Of a stretch of DNA of 57,829 nucleotides, positions 1 to 12,425 are shown piece after piece. The notes beneath the pieces were generated by a model that was not told the DNA's origin, searched no databases, and worked only from the letters and a program-made list of their open reading frames with translations. Source of the DNA: Cochliopodium minus (Eukaryota > Discosea > Himatismenida > Cochliopodiidae); the NCBI GenBank assembly GCA_024220525.1, contig JAMYWO010000257.1, positions 1 to 57,829 on the forward strand. The letters run 5' to 3'. The position numbers were made by a program, and so were the translations under genes. Each line of letters opens with the position of its first letter. Positions within the stretch are counted from its first letter, which is position 1.

Positions 1-265
1 ATCATTTTTATATATTTTTTTTGAGATTTGTGATCTTTTCCCTATTTCTTTTGTATTGTATTTAGGTTTTTTTTATTTATTTTTTATTTATTTTTTATTT
101 TTTATTTTTTATTTTTTATTTATTATTTTTATCATTATTATTAATATTTTCATAAAAAATTAATTATTTTTTTTTTATTTTTTTATTTTTGCAAAAAAAT
201 AAAAAGACAAAAGTAGTGAATTGCAAAGAAGAAAGAATTTCATAGAAGGAGAAAAAAAGCAACAA
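1..265. other. AT-rich left flank
   Basis: These bases are almost entirely A/T with runs of the form ttttattttt. I see no coding exon here. The first gene on the right starts at the ATG at 266, so this stretch should hold its promoter and 5' leader. Short open frames on both strands are chance products of the base composition. Confidence 0.5.
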
Positions 266-551
266 ATGGACCCCAAGAACACCCGCAAATCCGAAAGAAT
301 CCAAAAAACCAAAAAGAACGTTTCCGCTCCCCCTCCCCAATCTCTCTTGGACGAATCCAAACAACCACTCCCTCATCTCGTTGACCTTGTCAATGAACAA
401 AACCCCAGCAACAATCCCCTTTCCAGCAACAACAGTAAATACTTTTTTTTAATTTATTTATATTATTTTTATTCATTTTGATATTTTTTTATATTTAAAA
501 TTTTATTCCTTTTATTTTTTTTATTTTTTTTTGTTTTTATTTTTATTTTTA

Positions 552-582
<31 letters not shown>

Positions 583-1795
583 TTTATTTTTATTTGATTA
601 TTTTTCATATTTTTATTGTTATTTTTTCATTATTTTTATTTTTATTTCTTTTTATTACTCTCTATTTTCTGGTATTTATTTTTATTTTTTATTTAATTTT
701 TTTTTCAATTTTTTTTTTTTTTTCATTATTAGCAATTTTTCTTCAAATTTTTGTTTATTATTTTATTGTTCTTTTTTCTAATTTTTTTTTTTTTAAAAAA
801 AAAAGACTACAACAGTCCTCCTGTAGTGAGCATAAACCAAACAAACCCACTTACCCATCCACCCAACACAACATCACCCATAGTGACACCAATCATGCCC
901 AACACGATGAGCACTAACGTCATCTCTGTCTCCGTCCTCCCCAACTCCCCCAACTCCAACACCATCCCCAATTCTTCCGCCACTGTCTTCCCTCAACCCT
1001 ACACTTCCACTCCTTTCGCTGTCAACAGCAAAAAAAGAAATCTCAATGAGCCAATGTATTTTCCCTTATATTTTTTTTTATTTTTATTTTATATCTTTTT
1101 ATTTTTTTTTTTATTTTATTTTAAAATTATTTTATTTTTTATTTTTATTTTAAAATTATTTTTATTTTTAAATTTATTTTCTTTATTTTTGTTGGGTTTA
1201 TTTATTTTCATTTGATTTCTCAAAAGAACATTATTTTTATTTTATTTTTACAATTTTTACACAAAAAGTCCAACCCAACAAGGAAACAATATTCCGAATA
1301 ACAACAATAACACAAATGGGGGAACTACAAATGGGAATGCCCAAAAGACCAAAAAGAAAAAAGAAAACATCATTGCAAGATTAGAAATGAAGGATAGTGG
1401 TATACAATCTTTATTTATTTTTTTTTTATTTTTTATTTTTTATTTTTAATTTTTAATTATATGATCTCAAATTAGATGAATATTTTTATGATATGACTGA
1501 AAGCGACAAATTCTTTGTTGTTGGCAGAATTCCTTCCTCTTCTGTACCTGAGACACCCAAAGATTTTGTTCACATAGATTTGAAAAACTACAAACACGCC
1601 AAAATGATTTCCAGAAAACATTTGAAAGTCAGCTATAATCCTGAAAAGAAAAAATTTTTTGTTCATATTTTGGGAAGAAATGGAGTTTTATTCTCTGGTC
1701 AGAGATACTCAAAAGGTGACAATGTTGAGGTCAAAAAAAAACAAAGCACCATTAAGATTGGAAGAGCAGATTTTGTTTTGACCACTTATATTTAA
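266..1795 (+). CDS. FHA-domain protein, probably nuclear
   Basis: Four exons (about 266-434, 806-1055, 1269-1399, 1476-1795) join in frame to give 289 residues. The first two thirds are rich in Asn, Pro, Ser and Thr, with basic clusters such as KKRN and KTKKKKEN that look like nuclear localisation signals. The last about 100 residues form a forkhead-associated domain: VGR near its start, then ISRKHLKVSYNP, and GRNGVLFSG, matching the phosphothreonine-binding Gly-Arg, Ser-Arg-x-His and Asn-Gly positions of the family. The spacing (ISRKHL followed closely by a YN strand and LGRNG) resembles the FHA domains of FOXK/Fhl1-type transcription regulators, but there is no forkhead domain: the protein stops right after the FHA. 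Role in phospho-dependent protein binding is inferred from the family. It converges on the ankyrin gene, with 140 bp between stop codons. Confidence 0.75.
435..805 (+). repeat. Simple-repeat intron (tttttattt)n
   Basis: Intron 1 of the FHA gene. It starts GTAAAT and ends in a T-run followed by an A-run and AG. Positions about 530-590 are a near-perfect tandem array of a 6-bp ttttta unit. No exon or RNA gene is visible inside it; the open frames across it are Phe/Leu/Ile translations of the T-rich strand. Confidence 0.6.
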
Positions 1796-1935
1796 TTAAA
1801 ATTCATTAAAATAAATTGAAATAAATTGGAATATTAGATTATCTCCTAAATGGTTGAGGTCATTGAAGATTTGCAAAAAATTTAAAAGATGAAAAAATTA
1901 TATTAAATGTGCTTCTAGTTTCTATTGAAGATTTG

Positions 1936-1943
1936 TTAATAAT

Positions 1944-1976
<33 letters not shown>

Positions 1977-4900
1977 GATCATCATCATCTTGAACAAATG
2001 TGTACTGACTTGAAGGAGAAATTTTGATATAGTTGTTTAAGTAATTATACCCAGATACACTCTGAAGAGAAAAGCTAGACATAGGAGTGGCTTTCTGATC
2101 AAACTCAACAATGGTGGAATATTCTAAAATGTTGATCATAATTGGTCTTGGAATTTTCAAGAAACGATTGTTCTTTGCATAGATGTTGTTAATCATATAA
2201 AAAGTCAGAACTCTCTTTTTGAAAAAGCAAGAGTAAGATTGAAACTTGTCTGTGTTGAAATAAAACTTTCCCAGCATCTTTTTGAAATGTTTGGTGCTAT
2301 TGTTTTCGTTTGGAGTTTCATGGATATTAATTCCATAACTCAACAAATAAGGAATGAGATCAGCATAGTCAGCTAAAAAAATTTAAAAAATAAAAAATAC
2401 ATAACGGAAAAAAATTATTTGCATTTTAATGCGATTCCAATATACACCAAATGAAAATAAAAATTGTATAATTGAGGTTGTATCTCCAATATATCGGTGT
2501 TTGATTTTTTTACATTAATTTTTTTTTTTATATTTTTTAATTTATCGTGTCAAAAATATGTATGAAAACGAAATTAATAAAAAAACGTTTTACCATGATC
2601 TGTGCACAAAGTGATATAGAGGAGATTCATATCTGAATTAAAAAAGGGAAAAGTGATGGACTCCATGATCAAACGAATGAAAGAAAAAGACTTTTTGAAG
2701 ATGATGGCCTGAGGAAGGATATTTTGATAGTTGATATCAAGATGCTCTTGTCGCAGGAAAATGGAGAGTACATCCAAAAGGGTATCTTTCCTGTGGATCA
2801 AGAATTCGAAGGGGGTTATTTTATGAAACCTTTCTGAAATGTCTATTACGGCTTTATACTCTAGCAGCAGTAGAACAGTGTCCACATCTACTTCCTTTCT
2901 CTTCAAAACTTTTTTTTGTGTAAAAAATTTGAAAGAAGAAAAAATTTTGAAAAAAAATTTTGTAAAAAAAAAATCAACAAAAAAATTACAATAACTAATT
3001 TAAAACATTATTAAAATAAAAATGAAAATAAAGCAAAAAACATCATTAAAATTAAAAAATATAATAATAAAAATAAAACAAATTTAAAACACAAAAATTA
3101 TGAAATAAAAAAGAAAAAGAGATTATTTAAATAACCCAAGCCCAAAGGTACGTCATAACCATGATAATAGTTGACATCAGACTTTAATTCAAGCAAAACA
3201 CGGATTGTCTCGTTGCAAAAGTTGTTGCAAATGGCACTGTGGAAAAATTTCTTGTTTTCAACAAAGTTGTAACCGTATTTACTCATCAGTTGGAACAGTT
3301 GGGGATTGTCGAAATCCTTGTCGAAAAACTTCCTCACCAAATGGTTTTGGAACCTGATTCCTTTGTCTAAAAGAAGCTGGTAGATTTCCAAATCAATAAT
3401 CTCTTTTTTTTGAAAATAAAAAAAATTTAAATTAAAAATGTTAAGAAAAAAAAATTTTTAAAAAAAATAATAAATTTGAAACTAAAAAATAAATGATTTG
3501 AAAAAAACATTTAATTAAAAATATTTATTTTTATAATATAAAAAACTATTTAAAATATTATTTAATAATAAAATTAACATTATAAAATATTCAAAAAAAA
3601 AAAAAAATTTTAAAAAAAAAATTCAAAAAATTGTTTTTGTTTTAATAAAAATAATTTACTCGAATCGATCATTTTATCCAACAATCCAATAAATGGGGAA
3701 AAATCGTTGGTGCTGTCCAACAAAAGTTTGAAGATGCTTGCTTTGACACCAGATTTAAAAACGTACAATTCCAACACATTCACTCCTGTAGATTTATCTA
3801 CGTTCGATTTTGCTTCCAATAAAGCTCTACCTGCGTTTAATTAAATTTTAAAAATCAAAAAAATTTAGTTGGGAAAAAAAAAATAAAAACTTAAATCAAA
3901 ATAAAATAAAAAATAAAAAATAAAAAAAGCAAATTAAAGTAATACACAAAATTAAAAAATAGAAATAAAATAAAAATAAAAAATAAAGATTTAAAATCAA
4001 GTTTTAATTAAAGTAAATAAAATTAAATTAATAAATAAAAAAAAAATGTTCAAAAAATGATTCAAAATAATTTCTGATAATAAAAAAAAATAACTTAACA
4101 ATTTGGATAAATTCATTTAAATTACAGATATCTTCAGAAATTGTGTCTCCTTCTGTCAAATATTTATGAATGAGAGAAGAACCAGATTTCCTTTCGCATT
4201 CAGGCAAGTCCAAATTTTTTAGAAAGAATTTTAAAGAATCAACATCATTTTTCGAAAAGCCTTTTTTAAAAAATTTTATTTTTTTATTTTGATTTTTGAT
4301 TTTTGATTTTTGATTTTTATTTTTTATTTTTTATTTTTTATTTTTTAATTTTTATTTTATTTTATTTTTTTTTATATGATTTTTGATTTTTTATTTTTTT
4401 TATTTTTTTTTCTTTTTTATTTTTTATTTTTTTATTTTTTATTTTTATTTTTTTATTTTTACTTGAATAAACTCCAGTATACATATATTTGGCTCCATGT
4501 TTATTTAACAATTCATATTGGGACGTCTTGAAGTCAGAGAGGTTGATTGGCGCAAAACCTTAATTTATTTTTCAAGAAAAAAGTTAATAAAGATTTAAAA
4601 AAAAAAAAAATAAAAAAAATAAAATGAAATTAAGAAATTGAGAAATAAAAAAAAATAAAAAAAAAAACTTGAAAAAATATATATTTATGAAAATGAAAAA
4701 TGAAAAAATAAAATATAAAATAGATCATAAAAAATATCAACAACTTCAAAAATAAAGTAAGAAAAAATGTGAAACTAAAAAAATAATTTTGTTTCAAAAA
4801 AAAAAAAAATTAAAAAATTAAAAAAAAAAATGAAACCATTTTTGAGATTAAAGATATTTGGATTTGCTTTCCTTTCCAGAAGTAAGCTTAAAAATTCTTT

Positions 4901-7579
4901 GTTAGGGTAATTTTTACAAAGATAGGCCAAAGGAGTGAAGTTGTCATTGTCTTGCAAGTTGATGTCCACTTTGGAGTCCAAAAGAAACAGGAGGAGTTCT
5001 TGATTTTTACAACCCTTCTTAAAAAAAAAATGCAAATAATTCTTTTTGCCCTTGCTTTTTTGGTTTATCTAAGAAAAAATAAAATGTAAAACGGTAGAAA
5101 TAAAAAAATAAAATAAATAAAAACAAAAATCAAAATCAAAGTAATAAAGATAAAAAATAAAAATAAAAATAAAAATAATATGATTAAAAATAAAAAAATA
5201 AATTCTAAAAAAGAAAATCTCTTTTTTTTTACTTTATTTCCATTCACAAGCAATAACTTTGCAACTTTAACAGTAGAAAGGAGGGGATTGGAAAAAATAT
5301 GGTGAAAGTAAGAGTAACGAGTGACCTGCAAAGAAGGATCAAGCTTCTTGTCAACCAAAGAGCACAAGAGGTCGTGAGAGGCGAAGGGGTTTTTGAGGAG
5401 GTTTTTCAAAACAGAACGGCTCTTCTGGTACTTACAAAAATTAATGTCCGCCTTATGATCAATGAGCAGAGTCAAAAGCTCCAAGGAAACTTGAGGAGAT
5501 TTGGTGAGTTTCAAAATGAAATTTCTGGAGATGTGTGAGCTGGGGCTAAAGTTCATTTCCATAAGCAACTTGAATCTTTGGGATTTGAGGGGGGATTGTT
5601 GGGACAAAACTTCGAAAGGACAAAATTTGAGAGTTTTTTTGTGATTCAAATAAATTCGGAGGCATTTCTCGGAGATTTCGCTTGCCAGCAAGTTACTCAT
5701 CATGTCCGAGCTCACTTTTAGGTTGAACTCTAGGAGGATGTTGATTTCTTCTTCACTTAGTTTTGCCATGTTTCCCAGCGAGCATTTGTTTGGGTCTCCT
5801 TTGTTGGAGAGGAGGAACAATAACAGTTCTGTGTTTTTTGGGTACTTATTTGCGTTTGTTATAGAGAAATAGTGATCTATGACTCTCAAGTGATTTCCAC
5901 TCAAATCAGCTTTCAAAACAAATTAATTTATCAAAAATTTATTGAATATTAATGAAAAAAATATTTGTTTTTTTTATGATAAATACAATAAAATAATAAA
6001 ATAATAAATAAATTTAATAAAAGAATAAATAATAAAATAATAAAATAATATATTTTTTTTCAAACTAAAAAAAAGCACCTTTGTATCTAACCATAACTTT
6101 TAGAATATCAAAATGTTTTTCTCTTGATAAAGCCCTGTCAACGAGGTACTGATCTCTAGAGAAAATATTAGGAGAAGCACCAGCATGTAAAAGGAATTCA
6201 AGAACATCCAAATCAGGAAGAGTTTGGCACAAAAGGATACCGACAGGACTCTGTTGGCTCAAATCCAAGATGTTGACATCAGATTTGTTCTCAACAAAAA
6301 ACTTGATCAGATCCAAACCTTTTCGATTTGAAATGAGATGGTTCAAAGGCAAGAAGTTTGCTTTGGAAATGATGTTCACATCAGCTTTTGCGACTAAAAG
6401 TAGCTCGAGAACTTCTTTAGGCTGGTTCTTTAAAAGGGCGATTTGGAGAGGAGTCTGATCCAAATTGTTGCATAAATTGACATCCAGTTTTTTGTGGAGA
6501 AACATTTCGAGATATTCTTTGTAATCTTCTTCACTACATAAGTAATGAAGAAGACCGTAATTTTGAAAATTTTTTTTCAGCAACACCTCTTCTATCTCGG
6601 AAATAAGTTGGATGTATTCTCTGCTCTTTTTGTTTTTTATCAAATAGTGAAGAGGAGAGAAGTAATTTGATGACACGTTTACTCCTTTTTCTAATAATTT
6701 TTTGATTATTCTGGGCGAAACTTTGTTGTTCAAAAAAAACTCCATTGTATTCTCTCCCTCGATGTGATAGAAATTTCTGTCCAGAAAATATTCTTTTTCA
6801 AAAAAAAAATTAAAAAAAAAATAGGTTTTTTAAAAATAGAATTAAAAATAATTAAAAATAAATAAAAAATAAAAACAAAAAATTTTTTTTAAAAAAAAAC
6901 CTATTTTTTCTTCTAAATTTCTTTCAGCAGCTATTTCTAGTAGCGATTTGTTGTTATATCTGATTTTTCCCAAAATTTTGGCTCCATTTTCAACCATGTA
7001 ATTAATTAAATGAGGACTCTTGTTGTATATAATGGCGTAGTACATCAATGTCTTTCCCTTTGATGACTCTATGTCCAATCCTTTTGGGTTCAAAACCAAC
7101 GATGTGAAACTAAGATTGGATAATTGCTCGCTGCTCCCAAAATCATTATTTTTTATCATTTCTTTCAGATCATTGAATCTCTTATCTTTATTGTTGGAGC
7201 TAATCAATAAATCTTGAAATTGATTGGTTATATTCAAATTGGGAAAATCGAATTGCTGAAATTTAAATGGCTGCTTCACATTGACTTCTTCATTTATATT
7301 TTTGTCCAATATATTCATATCAAAATTGAAAATAGGCGATTCATTATTATTTTGCTGAAATTCTTCGAATGGATTCTGCTGTGAGTCCCCAAAATTAAAT
7401 ATATTCTCAGATCCTTTATTTGGAGAATTATGCTTTGTGAATAGGGAATCATCAAAGGTAAAATTAATTTTCTTTTTGGAAGGAGAAATTTCTGTAACTG
7501 TATTTCCATTTCCAAATACAAATATGTTGTTATTATTGTTTGAATTTTCACCAAAAGTGAAGATATTATTTTTCTCCAT
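1936..7579 (-). CDS. Ankyrin-repeat protein with N-terminal FG motifs
   Basis: Ten exons (about 7579-6901, 6792-6079, 5909-5233, 5068-4837, 4558-4463, 4260-4126, 3830-3660, 3402-3136, 2908-2594, 2372-1936) join in one frame to give about 1240 residues. I chose the ATG at 7579; an in-frame ATG at 7639 would add 20 residues. The first about 100 residues carry FTFG, FVFG and FNFG motifs in an Asn-rich stretch. The rest is ankyrin-like repeats, with units such as TPLQIALLKN and LLLVAKADVN, and hairpin ends KADVN, KSDVN and ASPN. The protein ends in an Asp tract coded by an (ATC)n array. No catalytic domain is seen. A scaffold role is inferred only from the repeats. Exon 6's donor (GTAATT near 4125) is my least certain junction. 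Confidence 0.8.
1945..1988. repeat. (ATC)n microsatellite coding poly-Asp
   Basis: A nearly pure triplet array (one variant unit) in the last exon of the ankyrin gene. On the minus strand it reads as GAT codons and gives an acidic Asp-rich tail just before the stop codon. Length variation between strains is likely. Confidence 0.85.
4263..4460. repeat. T-rich simple-repeat intron
   Basis: The intron between exons 5 and 6 of the ankyrin gene is built of ttttgat and ttttatt tandem units on the plus strand. It has no coding content. Other introns of this gene are similarly low in complexity but shorter. Confidence 0.6.
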
Positions 7580-7589
7580 TTTATTTAAA

Positions 7590-7630
7590 TTAATTTTGAT
7601 AAATGCAAAAATTAATTTTGATAAATGCAG
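7590..7630. repeat. Short direct duplication upstream of the ankyrin gene
   Basis: The stretch aattaattttgataaatgca occurs twice in tandem with a few bases between. It fills the 60-bp space between the TyrRS stop codon and the preferred ankyrin start codon. Confidence 0.7.
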
Positions 7631-7638
7631 TCTTGACA

Positions 7639-9096
7639 TTAATTTAATTTTTCATCAATAATGATGCAATAATTCCTCTTTCCAGTTCTCAATAGAGAAG
7701 CACCATTGGAACTGAAATGATGAGATTGAAATAGTTCGTCGATATTGGTGACTTTCTCATCATTAACATAAGCACCACCCCCATTAATCATTCTCTTTGC
7801 ATCACCTATTTTACAAAAATATGAAAATGAAGATTTAAATAATAAAGTGTTACTCTTAGAAGATACAAGAGAAGTTTGGGCCAATATATCAATCACTTTT
7901 TTCCCAACAACATCAGATAATCTAATGTGAGGAACATCAGAATAGAGAATAGGGATATCTTGAGGAGAAATCTGAGAAAACTTGAGATCACCATACAAAA
8001 ACTGGGTGCACAACTTGGCCTTACGCAATCCCTCAGCACCTCTGAGAAAAGTGGTGACCTCTTCGGCCAATCGATTCTGAGCAAAGTGATCATCAGGATT
8101 GGTGAAATGTTTCTGGACGATAGATTCGATCTCTTCCATAGATAAGAAGGTAAAGTAAGATAAAAACTTTTTGACAAGAGAATCAGGTGTCCTGAAAAAA
8201 TATTGATACAATTGAAAATTGGAGGTTTTATCTTCATTCAACCAGACAGCATTCCCTGCACTCTTTCCCAATTTTTCTCCTTGTTCGTTTGTGACGAGGG
8301 GCAAAGTGATACCAAAAACAATTTCTTTTTCCTTCTCTGAGGATTCATTGCTTTGAATTTTCCTCACCAATTCACATCCTGCCAAGATATTTCCAAATTG
8401 ATCAGAACCACCCAATTGAAGGGTACAACCCTCTGTTTTCCATAAATGATAAAAATCATAGGATTGAAAGATCTGATAGGTGAATTCTGTAAAGGAGATC
8501 CCATCATTAGTTGACATTCTTGATCTCACACTTTCTTTATTCATCATTGTGGATATTCTGAAATATCTTCCCACATCACTGATGAATTGCAAAACGTTAT
8601 AATCACGATACCAATCAAAATTATTCACCATTTTTGCATTATTTGGTATATTGCTATCAAAATTGAGATATTTGCTCAACTGATTTTTAATTGATTCTGT
8701 ATTCTCTTTTATTTGATTCTCTGACATCAAATTTCTTTCCTTGGATCTTCCCGATGGATCTCCAATCATACCTGTACCTCCTCCCACCAATAATATAGGC
8801 TTATGTCCATGCTTTTGGAATTTAGCAAGTGCCATAATCTGCAAAAAGTTCCCTACATGCAATGAAGAAGCAGTTGGATCAAATCCACAATAGATGGTTT
8901 TTGGTTCTTTGAGATATTCCTCAAGATTTTCTCCAATGAAATCATTTATCATTCCTCTTTCTTTCAAATGGGAGAATATATTTTCGCTTTTCTTGGTAGT
9001 TATAGAAAAGAATGATTTATTTTGTTTTTGGAGATCATATTTGTTGAAAAGTGATTGGAAGATTTTTTTGTTATATTTTATTTTTATATTTTTCAT
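7639..9096 (-). CDS. YARS2: Tyrosyl-tRNA synthetase, mitochondrial type
   Basis: A single uninterrupted 485-residue frame, unlike its intron-rich neighbours. It charges mitochondrial tRNA-Tyr with tyrosine using ATP. Visible class I signatures are the HIGH-like HVGN at about residues 80-83, the tyrosine-site motif GGSDQFGNI at about 229-237, and a KMSKS-like KLGKS at about 275-279, the form usual in bacterial and mitochondrial TyrRS. A C-terminal S4-like RNA-binding segment follows (GGAYVNDEKV region). The first about 40 residues precede the bacterial-type core and are rich in Lys, Asn and Phe with few acids, consistent with a mitochondrial targeting presequence. It is divergent from the OSCP gene, and its stop codon overlaps the upstream ATG option of the ankyrin gene (TAATG). 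Confidence 0.95.
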   Translation of the reverse strand: MKNIKIKYNKKIFQSLFNKYDLQKQNKSFFSITTKKSENIFSHLKERGMINDFIGENLEEYLKEPKTIYCGFDPTASSLHVGNFLQIMALAKFQKHGHKPILLVGGGTGMIGDPSGRSKERNLMSENQIKENTESIKNQLSKYLNFDSNIPNNAKMVNNFDWYRDYNVLQFISDVGRYFRISTMMNKESVRSRMSTNDGISFTEFTYQIFQSYDFYHLWKTEGCTLQLGGSDQFGNILAGCELVRKIQSNESSEKEKEIVFGITLPLVTNEQGEKLGKSAGNAVWLNEDKTSNFQLYQYFFRTPDSLVKKFLSYFTFLSMEEIESIVQKHFTNPDDHFAQNRLAEEVTTFLRGAEGLRKAKLCTQFLYGDLKFSQISPQDIPILYSDVPHIRLSDVVGKKVIDILAQTSLVSSKSNTLLFKSSFSYFCKIGDAKRMINGGGAYVNDEKVTNIDELFQSHHFSSNGASLLRTGKRNYCIIIDEKLN

Positions 9097-9240
9097 ATAT
9101 TAATTTTGAAAGGCTATAGATAGATGATGAATGTATTGATGGATTTGGTGATTATTTCGAATCTCTCTTTATAAATAAATTTTTTTTATATATTTGCTAC
9201 AAATTTATATTTAAAAAATATAAAAAAAATTAAAGTTATA
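9097..9240. promoter_or_regulatory. Shared TyrRS/OSCP promoter region
   Basis: This 144-bp spacer lies between two divergent start codons. Both genes encode mitochondrial proteins, so shared control is plausible. It contains TATA-like stretches (ttataaataaat, ttatatattt) but no element I can name with confidence. Confidence 0.45.
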
Positions 9241-10331
9241 ATGAAACAAGTATTCAAGAAAAAGTACTTCAAATCCAACAACCTTTTTAAATATTCCAAA
9301 AGAAACTATTTTGGAAATGAGGTTCCAAACTTTGCTCAATTGGGAATTGCTCCAGAAAATAGAGCTGATCCATGGGCAGGGATTGATACATCCAGAACAA
9401 GTCTTATTGATTATACAAACAAATATAAGGTTTGAATAAAAAAAAAATATAAAAAATAATATTTTTATATATATATTTTTTCTGTTTATTTCAACCAATA
9501 AATTTATTTATATGATTCTGAATTATCTTTTTTTTTGATTATATGAATTCATAATATAATACTCTCATTTATATATTATTTGCTTTAATTTAATCTGTTA
9601 TTCATTTCTCAATAGCCACAATTGGATGATTCTTCTAAAGCAGGAAGATTGACTACAGAGTTATATTCAAGAATGATCCTTGCAGATAAACTCCATAATT
9701 CTGAAAGATATTCTCAATCAGTAGAACAAGATATGGCAAATATCGAAAAGAATTATAATCACAAAATTTTCCAAACAATCTTGGGTAATGAAGGAGAAAT
9801 CCCACTTCAATTTCGCCAAGAAAAGCTCGATGAAGTTTTGACTGATTTGAACGTACAATTCATCACAAGATATTTTTTTGGTAAGAAAAATATGAAGCTC
9901 CCCAATTTATTCTTGTTTAATAATTCCTTTAAATTAATTAATTCTAATCATTATTTTTACTTTTAGCATATCTCTTGATTGATAGAAAAAGAACTAAACT
10001 CATTCCTACCATCTTTAAAATCTGGAATAATTATATGAAAGAGAAAAAGGATATCCACGAAGCTGCTGTTGTTTCATCTTACGAATTAACCAATCAAGAA
10101 TTGGATATCATCAAAGAAAAAATTAAAAGAACCGTATGTTCTGAAAGAGGTGTCCTCAATTTCTCATATACCCTCGATAAATCTCTCCTTGGAGGATTCA
10201 AGATTGAAGTTGATGGAAATGTCACTGACTTCTCTTTCTTGCCTCAAGTAACCACCTGGGAAAAATTCACCAAAGAGGAACAAGCTAAAAAAGATCAATA
10301 TATCACTTCCATCCCTAAATTCCTTTACTAA
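9241..10331 (+). CDS. ATP5PO: Mitochondrial ATP synthase subunit OSCP (delta)
   Basis: Three exons (9241-9429, 9616-9880, 9967-10331) give 272 residues. OSCP joins the peripheral stalk to the top of the F1 head of mitochondrial ATP synthase. The C-terminal half carries the family hallmark: VVSSYELTNQELD, then a strand segment ending in DKSLLGGFKIEVDG and DFSFLP, matching the conserved pattern of Val-x-Ser/Ala, acidic helix, D-x-S-L-x-G-G-F and D-x-S. The N-terminal half is helical with GRLTTELYSRMI and a long spacer typical of the delta/OSCP helical bundle. The first about 60 residues are basic and aromatic, consistent with a targeting presequence plus an extension. It ends 113 bp from the convergent MED14 gene. 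Confidence 0.85.
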
Positions 10332-10444
10332 ACTTCTGTTCCTGTTCTTAATTCATTTAAAAGAAAATTGTCTTTCATTAAAAATATTCTGATTTAAACT
10401 TACTTTTGTAAAAAAATATACAACTTGTAAAAAAATTATAAATA

Positions 10445-12390
10445 TTATTTATTATTATTATTATTCGTTGGAGGTAAATTGAAATCGAATAGGGGTCTTA
10501 GATTTTTTATTCCTTTGGTTTTGAGTTCTTTTATTGTATCAAGGAGTGAGTTTGGATTTTTGACTTCTAGCTGAATTTCTTCTCCCCAATAACTGATGGT
10601 ATAGCTATTAAATTGGTATTGGAGGCAAAAAGGGATGTCAAGAATAATGTCTCTTTCCAAATGAAATCTAATTACAAAAAAGATCAGAGAGTTTTCTTTT
10701 TGATGAATAAAACAATGATTTCCTCTCTTTTCAAGAGGAATGTGGGAGTTGTTGGTATTGTTATCTCTAAAAGTGAACTGCTCTTTAATATCAAACTTGA
10801 CATTGTTCTCCATCGTAAACAACAAAATTTGTTTGCCCTGGGAAGCAAGTTCATTCTTCAAAAAAATCCGTTTGAAATAAAGTTAATTTTTTTCGAAAAA
10901 TTTTTTTTTTACATTTAAATTGATAAACTCAGCTTGGACAAACTCTGGGATGGAAAGAAAATGGACTGCAGAACGAAGAGACTGCTCAACATAAGGACCA
11001 GGGAAATAAACAGAAAAGAAGCGGCGATAATCCTCCTTATTAGAGAGGTGATAATCAGCCTTGAGGAACTGAAAGGACAACAATTCGAATTGGGAACGAA
11101 AGGAAGTTTCGCCAACACGAAAGGTTTGATCATTGGGGGAATAGGAGTGGACCACCCCTTTTTTGGAGAGATCCGACAAAATTTCGTTGAATTTGCTCTT
11201 GATGTTGATGATGTAGCAGGAGTGGAGGTAGTTGTCCAAGAAGAGGTCGAGGTAGAAACGATGGATGATCATCACTTTGTTGGTGTTTTGTGGTTGACAG
11301 TTGAAGCTGTGGATTTCCTGAATATTAATTTTTTTAAAAAAAGGAATCAAAATTTAGTTTAAAAATAATGGAAAATAAAAAAATAAAAAAAATAAAAATG
11401 TATCAGAAATAAAAAATAAAATAATCACAAAAAAAAAATTAAAAATAATTTAAAAAAAAACGATTTTTTTCGTTTTATTTACAAGCAAAAGTTTCTCGAT
11501 GTTCTCGTCCTTGATGTTCCTCATCATCTCAAGCAACTGAGTGGAACAGACAGACATGAACTGAGGGATCTCCTTCTTGAAAAAGATCTGAACGATGTCC
11601 TTGCTGAAGAACTTTAAGTCGAACTGATAACTTCTGAGGAAGTTAAAGGTGTATGTGTTGAGGTTTTTGGGGATGATGAGGATGTCTCCTGCTTGCGCGT
11701 AGTTTAGTGATCTCTTTTTTTTTATGTAGTTGTAGATGTGGAGCGTGTTTTTGTGGAACATCATCACCCACTGTTTTTTTTTTTTTTAAATGTAATTTTT
11801 ATTAAAAAAAAAAATTGAAAAGAATGTTTAATATTAATAATTGGAGATTCTTTTTTATTAAAAAAAAAAGAAATGAATTTAAAAATTAAAATAACAAATT
11901 ATGTTAAAAAAATTAAAACAACAAAACAACAAAAAACGCTTGAAAAATTAAAAAAAAAAAAATTATCAAAAAATAAAACTTAAAAAATATTAAAAAAAAA
12001 ATTACAAAAATAATAAAAAATATGTCAAAAAAGCTTTTTTAAAATTAAAAATTTTTATTAATAAAAAAATTTTAACCTGCAAGAATTCGAACAAGTTTTG
12101 GGGAGAAGAATTAAGCTGATTTTGCAAGACTTTTTTGAGGGGATAAAAATAAGAGCTGGGATCCAACTGTATCAAAAAAGAGTTTTTGCTCCAAGATATG
12201 TTCATCTCCTCGTTGTTTTCGTACTTGAAAATCACGTTTTTCGGATAAAAATACACCACAAAGTTTGGAAATATGTTTGTGAGCACTTGTATCTTTTCTT
12301 CGTTGCACACAACTATTTATTTTTTTAAAAAAAAAAAAATAAAAAAATCAAAAAAATAAAAAAAATAAAATAAAAAATAAAATAAAAAAT

Positions 12391-12425
<35 letters not shown>

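Noticed and set aside
10934-11362. 142-residue plus-strand frame opposite the MED14 exon
   Set aside because: Antisense shadow of a MED14 exon with clear family similarity.
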